A DNA stretch of 5,292 nt from assembly GCA_027484885.1 (NCBI GenBank), contig JAIXSD010000153.1, positions 1 through 5,292 on the forward strand, in the 5' to 3' direction. Below are positions 1 to 5,292 of the stretch, one piece after another (within the stretch, counting starts at the first letter, position 1; each line of letters opens with the position of its first letter). The translations under genes were made by a program, and so were the position numbers. The notes under the pieces are model-generated. The model saw only the letters and a program-made list of their open reading frames with translations, was not told the origin of the DNA and made no database searches. This stretch comes from Rubrivivax sp. (GTDB lineage: Bacteria > Pseudomonadota > Gammaproteobacteria > Burkholderiales > Burkholderiaceae_C).

Positions 1-16
1 CTGGCCCAGCGCCCCT

Positions 17-940
17 TCAAGAGCTGGTGAGGGCCGCGGCCGACGGGCCGCTGAGCAGGGCCAGGGCTCGCGTGGCGATCTCGGCATGGGCGGCCTCCAG
101 GGCGGCCAGCGGCTCGCTCGATCCGCTCATGAACACCGCCATCAGCATGGGTGCACGATTGGGCGGAAAGAACACCGCCACATCGTTGACCGCGCCACGC
201 GCGCCGGTGCCGGTCTTGTCGGCGGCCGGCCAGTCCTGCGGCGCACCGGCGCGCAGGCGACGCAAGCCGGTCTCAGAGGCATTCATCCAGACCAGCAATT
301 GCTGACGCAACTCATCCGACAAGACGCTGCCGAGGATGCGGTCCAGCAGGCCGACAAAGGCCTCGGGCGTGCTGCTGTCGCGCGGGTCACCGGGCTCGTT
401 GCTGTTGAGCGCGGGCTCGATACGGTCCAGCCGGGTGATCGAATCACCCTGCTCGCGCGCAAAACGCGTCAAGCCCGGCGGGCCGCCGACCAGGGGCAGC
501 AGCAAATTGGCGGCCGGGTTGTCGCTGTGCACCAGGATGGCTTCACAGAGCGCGGCCACCGTCAGCGAGGCCGATTGCGAGCCGCCCTGCAGCAAGGCGC
601 CCGTCACCGGCGCATGGGGCACCAGATCACGCGGACCATAACGCAGGCGTTGATCGGGCCGCAGCTGGCCGGCGTCGATGCGCGCCAGCACGGCGGCCGC
701 CAGCAGCAGCTTGAATGTCGAGCACATGGCAAAGCGCTGATCGGCCCGGTAGGCCAGGCGGGCCTGGCTGCCGGTATCGAGCGCGAACACGCCGATCTGG
801 CCACCGAGCCGGGCCTCGATCGCCCGACAGGCCGCCTCAAAGTCCAGCGGCGGCTGGGCCGGCGCGGCACGCAAGATGCCAGGCAGGCCCAGCAGCAGTG
901 AGCCACCGGCCAGGCTGCCCTTCAGAAGCGCGCGGCGCAT
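17..940 (-). CDS. Class A serine beta-lactamase with Tat-like signal peptide
   Basis: Periplasmic enzyme that hydrolyses beta-lactams through an acyl-serine intermediate. All class A motifs are visible: S-T-F-K at residues 74-77 (Ambler S70/K73), S-D-N at 139-141 (S130/N132) with N145 (N136), omega loop R173-I-E175-P-A-L-N179 (R164, E166, N170) closed by D188 (D179), and K-T-G at 242-244 (K234). R228 matches Ambler R220, the arginine used by KPC and L2-type enzymes lacking R244. The N-terminus M-R-R-A-L-L-K-G, a hydrophobic core and R24 before A-A-P-A (residues 25-28) look like a Tat signal, with cleavage probably after residue 28. At 307 aa it is slightly long: about five extra residues lie before the SDN loop, plus a short C-terminal tail. 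Its ATG shares one base with the parC stop (TGATG) and no Shine-Dalgarno precedes it, so it is probably translated by coupling. No LysR/AmpR-type regulator gene is adjacent in the window. Substrate range cannot be read from sequence. Confidence 0.95.
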   Translation of the reverse strand: MRRALLKGSLAGGSLLLGLPGILRAAPAQPPLDFEAACRAIEARLGGQIGVFALDTGSQARLAYRADQRFAMCSTFKLLLAAAVLARIDAGQLRPDQRLRYGPRDLVPHAPVTGALLQGGSQSASLTVAALCEAILVHSDNPAANLLLPLVGGPPGLTRFAREQGDSITRLDRIEPALNSNEPGDPRDSSTPEAFVGLLDRILGSVLSDELRQQLLVWMNASETGLRRLRAGAPQDWPAADKTGTGARGAVNDVAVFFPPNRAPMLMAVFMSGSSEPLAALEAAHAEIATRALALLSGPSAAALTSS

Positions 941-942
941 CA
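938..942 (-). promoter_or_regulatory. TGATG stop-start junction coupling parC to the beta-lactamase gene
   Basis: On the minus strand the parC stop TGA (942-940) shares its A with the beta-lactamase ATG (940-938). The roughly 25 bases before the ATG contain no purine-rich Shine-Dalgarno at a useful distance. Termination-reinitiation by ribosomes finishing parC is the simplest reading; the mechanism is inferred from the layout. Confidence 0.65.
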
Positions 943-3297
943 GGGCGCCAGCACGCGCAAGACCTTCTGGAAGGCCTCGACCGGCTTGCCCTTGCGGGCC
1001 CGCTTGCCGGCATAACTGGCCAGGCCCACGCCCTTGAGGATTTCCTCCTTGGGCTTGGCACCGCGGCCGGTGCCGATCACTTGCAGGCTTTGGGTGAAGG
1101 CCGCCACGCTGAGCAGCGCGTCCTTGTCCTCCAGATCCACCAGGGTCAGGCCGCGGCCGCCCTTGGGCTGGTGCTTGAGCTCGTCCAGGCCATAGGTCAG
1201 CAAGCGGCCGTTCAGGCTCAGGCAGGCCAGCTGCACGCCCAACACCTCGCCCGCAGGCACCACGGCCGGCGGCAGCGGCTGCTCGGTGCCTTCCAGGCTC
1301 AGGAAGGTCTTGCCGGCTTTCTGCCGGCCGACCAGATCGCCCACCTGGGCGATCAGACCAAAGCCACCGGTACCGGCCAGCACCAGGCGCTGCTGGGCAT
1401 TGCCGGCGAAGTAATGCGCAATCTGGCTGCCACTTTCCAGCTCGATCAAGGTGGTGATGGGCTGGCCATCACCGCGCCCGCCCGGCAGCATTGACACCGG
1501 CACCGAGTAGACCCGGCCGTTGTTGCCAAAGACGATCAGCGGGTCGACGCTGCGGCAGGGGAAGGTGCCGTAGAGCTGGTCACCCGATTTGAAGGCCAGG
1601 GCCGAGGCCTCGACCTCATGGCCCTTGAGCGCACGCACCCAGCCCTTCATGCTGACCACCACGGTCACCGGCTCGTCCACCACCTTGACCTCGGCGGTGG
1701 CGCGCTTTTCTTCCTGGATCAGGGTGCGGCGATCGTCGCCGTACTGTTTGGCGTCGGCCTCGATTTCCTTGATGACGGTGCGCTTGAGCACGCTGGGGTT
1801 GGCCAGGATGTCGGCCAGCTTGGCCTCGTCCTCGCGCAGGCTCTTGAGCTCTTGCTCGATCTTGATCGCTTCCAGGCGCGCCAGCTGGCGCAGGCGGATT
1901 TCCAGGATGTCCTCGGCCTGGCGCTCGGACAGACGGAAACGCTCGATCAGGGCGGGCTTGGGCTCATCGGCATTGCGGATGATGCGGATCACCTCGTCGA
2001 TGTTCAGCAGCACCAGCTGCCGGCCTTCCAGCACATGGATGCGGTCACGCACCTTGTCCAGGCGGAACTGGGTGCGGCGCTGCACCGTGGTCTGGCGGAA
2101 GCCCAGCCACTCGCTGAGGATCTGGCGCAAGCCTTTTTGCGTCGGGCGGCCGTCAGAGCCGACCATGGTCAGGTTCAGCGAGGCCGAAGTCTCCAGGCTG
2201 GTGTGGGCCAGCAAGGTGGTGATCAGGTCTTGCTGCTCGACCGTGCGGCTCTTGGGCTCGAAGACCAGGCGCACGGCCGCGTCCTTGCTCGATTCATCAC
2301 GCACACCGTCCAGCACCGCCAACAGGCTGGCCTTGAGCTGAAGCTGCTCTTGGCTCAGTGTCTTCTTGCCGGCCTTGACCTTGGGGTTGGAGAGTTCTTC
2401 GATCTCTTCCAGCACGCGCTGAGCGCTGGTGCCGTGCGGCAGCTCGGTCACGACCAGCTGCCACTGGCCACGGGCCAGGTCTTCGATCTTCCATCGCGCA
2501 CGCAGCTTCATGCTGCCGCGGCCGCTGAGGTAGGCCGAGCGGATGTCGTCGGCCGAGCTGATCAGCTGGCCGCCGCCGGGGTAGTCCGGGCCGGGCAGCA
2601 GGGTGAACAGCTCCTCATCGCTGAGGTTCTCGTTCTTCAGCAGGGCCACCGAGGCCGCAGCGACCTCGCGCAGATTGTGGCTGGGCACTTCGGTGGCCAT
2701 GCCCACGGCAATGCCGCTGGCGCCGTTGAGCAGCACAAAAGGCAGGCGCGCCGGCAGCTGACGCGGCTCCTGGGTGGAGCCGTCGTAATTGGGCGTGAAG
2801 TCCACCGTGCCTTCGTCGATCTCGTCGAGCAGCAAGCGGGCGATCGGCGACAGCCGCGCCTCGGTGTAACGCATGGCAGCGGCGCCGTCACCATCGCGGC
2901 TGCCGAAATTGCCCTGGCCATCGATCAGCGGGTAGCGCAGTGAGAAATCCTGGGCCATGCGCACCAGGGCGTCGTAGACCGATTGGTCGCCATGCGGGTG
3001 CAACTTGCCCATCACATCGCCGACCACCCGCGCGCCCTTGACCGGCTTGGCGCCGGTGTTGCCGCTGTAGGACAGGCCCATGCGCTCCATGGTGTAGAGG
3101 ATGCGGCGCTGCACTGGCTTCTGGCCGTCGCAGACATCGGGCAAGGCCCGGCCCTTGACCACGCTCAGCGCATATTCGAGGTAAGCACGCTCGGCGTAGT
3201 GGCCCAGGGTCAGGTTTTCACCGTCGCCCGCGCCGCCGCTGCCGCCGCCACCGGCGTTCGGCGGCGGGTTGTCAAAAATGGAAGTCTGCTGGCTCAT
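940..3297 (-). CDS. parC: DNA topoisomerase IV subunit A (ParC)
   Basis: DNA-breaking and rejoining subunit of topoisomerase IV, which decatenates replicated chromosomes with ParE. At 785 aa it is somewhat longer than E. coli ParC (752 aa), partly because of an N-terminal extension with a glycine-rich stretch (residues 15-25). Domains in order: winged-helix breakage domain from about residue 30, with [10 protein letters not shown] near 57-65, H-P-H-G-D at 100-104 and R143-Y144-T-E holding the catalytic tyrosine; the tower with [12 protein letters not shown] at 191-202 (I196 is the likely DNA-intercalating isoleucine); coiled coil and C-gate about 410-520; then a beta-pinwheel C-terminal domain from about 540. 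A ParC rather than GyrA assignment rests on E. coli ParC-like stretches such as [14 protein letters not shown] (604-617) and the short C-terminus. The start lies 12 nt after the lytic transglycosylase stop with no obvious Shine-Dalgarno; parE is not in the window. Confidence 0.96.
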   Translation of the reverse strand: MSQQTSIFDNPPPNAGGGGSGGAGDGENLTLGHYAERAYLEYALSVVKGRALPDVCDGQKPVQRRILYTMERMGLSYSGNTGAKPVKGARVVGDVMGKLHPHGDQSVYDALVRMAQDFSLRYPLIDGQGNFGSRDGDGAAAMRYTEARLSPIARLLLDEIDEGTVDFTPNYDGSTQEPRQLPARLPFVLLNGASGIAVGMATEVPSHNLREVAAASVALLKNENLSDEELFTLLPGPDYPGGGQLISSADDIRSAYLSGRGSMKLRARWKIEDLARGQWQLVVTELPHGTSAQRVLEEIEELSNPKVKAGKKTLSQEQLQLKASLLAVLDGVRDESSKDAAVRLVFEPKSRTVEQQDLITTLLAHTSLETSASLNLTMVGSDGRPTQKGLRQILSEWLGFRQTTVQRRTQFRLDKVRDRIHVLEGRQLVLLNIDEVIRIIRNADEPKPALIERFRLSERQAEDILEIRLRQLARLEAIKIEQELKSLREDEAKLADILANPSVLKRTVIKEIEADAKQYGDDRRTLIQEEKRATAEVKVVDEPVTVVVSMKGWVRALKGHEVEASALAFKSGDQLYGTFPCRSVDPLIVFGNNGRVYSVPVSMLPGGRGDGQPITTLIELESGSQIAHYFAGNAQQRLVLAGTGGFGLIAQVGDLVGRQKAGKTFLSLEGTEQPLPPAVVPAGEVLGVQLACLSLNGRLLTYGLDELKHQPKGGRGLTLVDLEDKDALLSVAAFTQSLQVIGTGRGAKPKEEILKGVGLASYAGKRARKGKPVEAFQKVLRVLAP

Positions 3298-3309
3298 GCG
3301 GAATCGTCG
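3298..3309 (-). other. 12-nt intergenic gap between lytic transglycosylase and parC
   Basis: This is the only gap between genes in the window. It is too short for a promoter or terminator and holds no clear Shine-Dalgarno. parC is therefore probably carried on the upstream transcript, unless a promoter lies within the transglycosylase gene. Confidence 0.7.
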
Positions 3310-4014
3310 TCAGGGTTCGTTCTTGTGAATCTTGAGGTGCTGGGCTTGGGCCGGCATGCTGTGTTGCAGCAAGGCCCAGTACAGCTCCAGCACCAGGTGG
3401 ACATGGGCCTGGGTTTCGGCGAAAGGCGGCACCCGCCCGCTGTGGCGGCGCACCGCACCTTCACCGGCATTCCAGGCGGCCAGGGCCGCATCGATGCGGC
3501 CGAAGCGTTTGATCAGATCGGCCAGCATCTTGGCGCCGGTCAGGACATTGGTGCGCGGGTCGAGCAGCTGGTTCTTGCTCAGGCTCAAACGCGGCACCGG
3601 CCCATAGCGCCGCGCCGCATCGGGCATCAACTGCATCAGGCCGAGCGCACCCCGCTTGGATTCGGCGTCATGCTTGTAGCCCGACTCGACCGCGATCACG
3701 GCCTTGAGCAGCTCCATATCGACACCATGCTGGGCCGCGGCCTCGCGCAGGAAAGGCTGCACCGCCTTGACCTCGGGGGCGAACTCCAACCAGGTGAGCA
3801 GGCCTTGGCCGCCATCGCTCTTGCCCGGCACCTGGGTTTGCGCTGCTGCCTCACGCTGTGTCTGGGCACTGCCCAGCACCAGGCTGTAGCGGCTGTCGAC
3901 CTGATGGCCGGCCAGATGCGCCATGCCCTGGCCATCGATATAGCCCCAGAGCTCGGCGCGCGCGGGGCCGGCCAAGCTGAGCAAGAAGGCCCACAGCAAG
4001 AAAAGACGGCTCAA
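3310..4014 (-). CDS. Secreted SLT-domain lytic transglycosylase
   Basis: Predicted to cleave the MurNAc-GlcNAc bond of peptidoglycan non-hydrolytically in the periplasm. A Sec signal peptide is clear: M-S-R, a leucine-rich core, then G-P-A-R-A at residues 16-20 with cleavage before E21. Residues 22-45 (W-G-Y-I-D-G-Q-G-M-A-H) resemble the short DUF4124-like segment often preceding SLT domains. The SLT domain spans about 85-212: catalytic E110 in E-S-G-Y, G-L-M-Q-L-M-P at 125-131 and W-N-A-G-E at 181-185. No membrane anchor or lipobox cysteine is seen. Two positions usually tyrosine are changed (W181, H204). At 234 aa it is a small stand-alone member, not full Slt70. The start is TTG at 4014-4012, supported by the signal peptide it begins and by AGGAGG four bases upstream; the next methionine (residue 31) would lose the signal. 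TTGA overlaps the upstream gene's stop. Physiological role is unknown. Confidence 0.9.
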   Translation of the reverse strand: MSRLFLLWAFLLSLAGPARAELWGYIDGQGMAHLAGHQVDSRYSLVLGSAQTQREAAAQTQVPGKSDGGQGLLTWLEFAPEVKAVQPFLREAAAQHGVDMELLKAVIAVESGYKHDAESKRGALGLMQLMPDAARRYGPVPRLSLSKNQLLDPRTNVLTGAKMLADLIKRFGRIDAALAAWNAGEGAVRRHSGRVPPFAETQAHVHLVLELYWALLQHSMPAQAQHLKIHKNEP

Positions 4015-4550
4015 GCGCCCTCCTCGCCCAGGGCCACGCGGGCCTGGTACTCGCGGTCCAGCAAGGACATCACCACCAGGCTGTCATAGCCATCGGCGCC
4101 CTCGGTGGTGACGCGCACGCTCTCGCGCAGGCGGCCTTCTTCAACGAAACCCTCGCTGGCGTAGAGCTTGAGCGCGCGCGTGTTCAGCGCTTTCACATCC
4201 AGCCAGAAGCGGTGCGCCTTGAGCTGGGTGAAGGCCAAGGCCTTGAGCAGGCGCACCGAGCGCCGGCCCAGGCCCGCGCCCTTGGGGCCCAGCACGATGC
4301 GCTTGAGCTCGACCGAGCCATGCGGGTTGCGGCAGCCCTGCAGGATGACAAAGCCGGCGCGCGCGGCCTCCGGCCCGGCTTCGATGATGAAGTGGCGCGA
4401 ATCGGGAAAGCGCAGCGCGCCCTCGTGCTGCACCCGCTCCCAGGGCGTGATGAAGGGGCGGTTGGCGCCGTCTTGCTCGATGGAGACGACATAGTCCAGG
4501 TCCGACAACATGGTCGGACGCAGGTGCACACGCGGCGCCGTGGTGCTCAT
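4011..4550 (-). CDS. GNAT-family N-acetyltransferase
   Basis: Transfers acetyl from acetyl-CoA to an amine; cytoplasmic, 179 aa, no signal or membrane segment. The fold signature of the RimJ/RimL/SpeG-like Acetyltransf_3 group is visible: an opening V-H-L-R-P-T-M-L-S-D-L-D (residues 8-19), the acetyl-CoA pyrophosphate loop K90-G-A-G-L-G95 (a variant of Q/R-x-x-G-x-G/A) after the beta strand L-K-R-I-V-L (82-87), then L-D-V-K-A-L-N123-T-R-A-L-K-L-Y130-A-S-E-G-F, the standard motif B with Asn and Tyr in place. The substrate cannot be assigned: members act on ribosomal proteins, polyamines, antibiotics and other small amines. Its start codon overlaps the stop of the upstream deacetylase-family gene as ATGA, and its own TGA overlaps the next gene's TTG, so it is likely co-translated. 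The overlap with a deacetylase gene suggests, but does not show, related substrates. Confidence 0.88.
   Translation of the reverse strand: MSTTAPRVHLRPTMLSDLDYVVSIEQDGANRPFITPWERVQHEGALRFPDSRHFIIEAGPEAARAGFVILQGCRNPHGSVELKRIVLGPKGAGLGRRSVRLLKALAFTQLKAHRFWLDVKALNTRALKLYASEGFVEEGRLRESVRVTTEGADGYDSLVVMSLLDREYQARVALGEEGA
4019..4024 (-). promoter_or_regulatory. Shine-Dalgarno AGGAGG for the TTG-started lytic transglycosylase gene
   Basis: On the minus strand the order is AGGAGG, then GCGC, then TTG (4014-4012). This is the only strong ribosome-binding site found at any of the four gene junctions. It decides the TTG start. It lies inside the last codons of the GNAT gene, so translation of the two genes overlaps. 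Confidence 0.75.
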
Positions 4551-5292
4551 AGCCGGGGCTCGAATCCTTGCAGCACCGCGACCACGTTGTGGCCGATAGC
4601 CTCGGTGGCATAACCGCCCTCCTGCAGGAACAGGGTGCGGGCACCGAAGGCCGCCAGGCGCTGGCCGAGGCGACTGAACTCGGGGCGGTCCAGCTTGAAA
4701 TGCGAGATCGGGTCGCCGCCGTAGGTGTCCACGCCCAGGGAGACGATCAACAGCTCGGGCGCGTAGGCTTGCAGCCGTTCCAGAGCCGATTCCAGCGCGG
4801 CGAACCAGGCCTCGTTGCTGGCACCGGCCGGCAGCGGGAAATTGGCATTGAAGCCCTGGCCGGCACCGGCGCCGGTCTCGTCGGCATGGCCGAGGAAGAA
4901 GGGAAACTCCGTCTGCGGATCGCCATGCAGGCTGGCGTAGAACACGTCCGCACGCTCGTAGAAGATGGCCTGCGTGCCATTGCCGTGGTGGTAGTCCACA
5001 TCGAGGATGGCCACGCGCTGCAGGCCAGCGTCAATGGCAGCTTGGGCTGCCACTGCCGCGTTGTTGACGAAGCAGTAGCCGCCGAAGAAATCCGCCCCGG
5101 CATGGTGGCCCGGTGGGCGGGTCAGCACATAGGCGCTGCGCTCGCCGGCCAGCACCTGGTCCAGGCCGGTCAAGCTGGCTTGCGCGCCCCAGTAGGCGGC
5201 CTCCCAGCTGCCCGCCGTCAGCGGCGTGCCGCTGTCCATCGAGTACAGGCCCATGCGGGCGGCAAAGCTGCGCGGCGCCACATCGCTGCGCA
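4547..5292 (-). CDS. Acetylpolyamine amidohydrolase / histone deacetylase family protein (5' end outside window)
   Basis: Zinc amidohydrolase of the arginase-deacetylase fold. The frame stays open to the window edge, so the N-terminus is missing. The GTG at 5281 is used here only for numbering and is unlikely to be the true start. From it, P-P-G-H59-H60-A-G, D94-V-D96-Y-H98-H99, D185 in L-G-V-D-T-Y and Y224 in E-G-G-Y are all present. Their spacing matches Mycoplana ramosa APAH (H158/H159, D195, H197, D284, Y323 by recall) with a constant offset of 99 and no gaps, so roughly 100 residues lie upstream and the full protein should be near 340 aa. D96, H98 and D185 bind zinc; H60 is the likely general base and Y224 the transition-state stabiliser. 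The family removes acetyl groups from polyamines or other acyl-amines; histone substrates are not implied in bacteria. Both acidic substrate-rim residues of APAH appear lost, so the substrate is uncertain. Its TGA overlaps the GNAT start as ATGA. Confidence 0.9.
   Translation of the reverse strand, partial: RSDVAPRSFAARMGLYSMDSGTPLTAGSWEAAYWGAQASLTGLDQVLAGERSAYVLTRPPGHHAGADFFGGYCFVNNAAVAAQAAIDAGLQRVAILDVDYHHGNGTQAIFYERADVFYASLHGDPQTEFPFFLGHADETGAGAGQGFNANFPLPAGASNEAWFAALESALERLQAYAPELLIVSLGVDTYGGDPISHFKLDRPEFSRLGQRLAAFGARTLFLQEGGYATEAIGHNVVAVLQGFEPRL

Larger units (their letters stand above)
17..5292 (-). other. Probable five-gene operon (deacetylase, GNAT, lytic transglycosylase, parC, beta-lactamase)
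   Basis: Five consecutive same-strand genes are joined by a 4-nt ATGA overlap, a 4-nt TTGA overlap, a 12-nt gap and a 1-nt TGATG overlap. No stem-loop followed by a T run was seen between them. The promoter must lie beyond 5292 or inside a coding region, and the transcript end must lie before position 1 on this strand. Positions 1-16 hold no recognisable feature. Co-transcription is inferred from spacing only. Confidence 0.7.

Noticed and set aside
32..41. Perfect GC palindrome GGCCGCGGCC as a possible terminator
   Set aside because: It lies inside the beta-lactamase coding region, has no loop and no following T run, and short GC palindromes are expected at this base composition.
600..760. 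Beta-lactamase region as a recently acquired mobile resistance gene
   Set aside because: Base composition matches the neighbours, no inverted repeats, transposase or integron site is visible, and the start codon is fused to the parC stop.
86..901. 271-codon plus-strand open frame opposite the beta-lactamase
   Set aside because: The minus-strand frame has all class A motifs in order. The plus frame is Arg/Gln/Gly-rich with no domain.
715..1494. 259-codon plus-strand open frame across the beta-lactamase/parC junction
   Set aside because: It overlaps two well-supported genes antisense and shows no protein family features.
1618..2943. 441-codon open frame on the plus strand opposite parC
   Set aside because: It is fully antisense to unmistakable parC. 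Its translation is rich in Gln, His, Leu, Ala and Gly with no recognisable domain, as expected for the mirror frame of a GC-rich gene.
940..3297. Assignment as GyrA instead of ParC
   Set aside because: It lacks the canonical first-blade GyrA box, has the shorter C-terminal domain, and its pinwheel matches ParC by recall, for example the [11 protein letters not shown] stretch.
2983..4089. 368-codon plus-strand open frame spanning the parC start, the transglycosylase and the GNAT end
   Set aside because: It crosses three real genes on the other strand, has no recognisable motif, and shows the same antisense composition bias.
5279..5281. GTG as the true start of the deacetylase-family gene
   Set aside because: The frame continues open to the window edge, and about 100 family-typical residues would be missing, so the real start is outside the window.

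Overview
The window is a compact, GC-rich bacterial chromosomal segment. Codons favour G or C at the third position, and long spurious open frames occur on the opposite strand. All five genes lie on the minus strand and fill almost the whole window. Protein character (ParC with [10 protein letters not shown], a twin-arginine class A beta-lactamase of the L2/KPC-like branch, a small SLT lysozyme-like protein) suggests a betaproteobacterium, most likely Burkholderiales of the Roseateles/Rubrivivax/Mitsuaria type. That placement is inferred from sequence character, not from a database search.

In transcription order (right to left): (1) 5292-4547, an acetylpolyamine-amidohydrolase/histone-deacetylase-family enzyme whose N-terminus lies outside the window; (2) 4550-4011, a GNAT acetyltransferase; (3) 4014-3310, a secreted SLT-type lytic transglycosylase starting at TTG; (4) 3297-940, topoisomerase IV subunit A (parC); (5) 940-17, a class A serine beta-lactamase with a Tat-like signal peptide. 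Junctions are ATGA (4-nt overlap), TTGA (4-nt overlap), a 12-nt gap, and TGATG (1-nt overlap). The five genes therefore look like one polycistronic unit whose promoter lies upstream of the window. No internal promoter, terminator, RNA gene, repeat, CRISPR array or mobile element was seen. The only non-coding stretches are 1-16 and 3298-3309.

Functionally the unit mixes an acetyl-removing and an acetyl-adding enzyme, a peptidoglycan-cleaving enzyme, an essential chromosome-decatenating enzyme and a beta-lactam hydrolase. The most notable points are: the beta-lactamase start codon fused to the parC stop codon; unusual features of that beta-lactamase (a short insertion before the SDN loop, His at Ambler 105, two disulfide-position cysteines without partners); loss of both substrate-recognition acidic residues in the otherwise intact deacetylase; replacement of two family-typical tyrosines in the lytic transglycosylase; and Gln at the quinolone-contact serine of ParC. 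No clearly new multi-gene system is evident. This reads as an ordinary core-genome region with some interesting local details.
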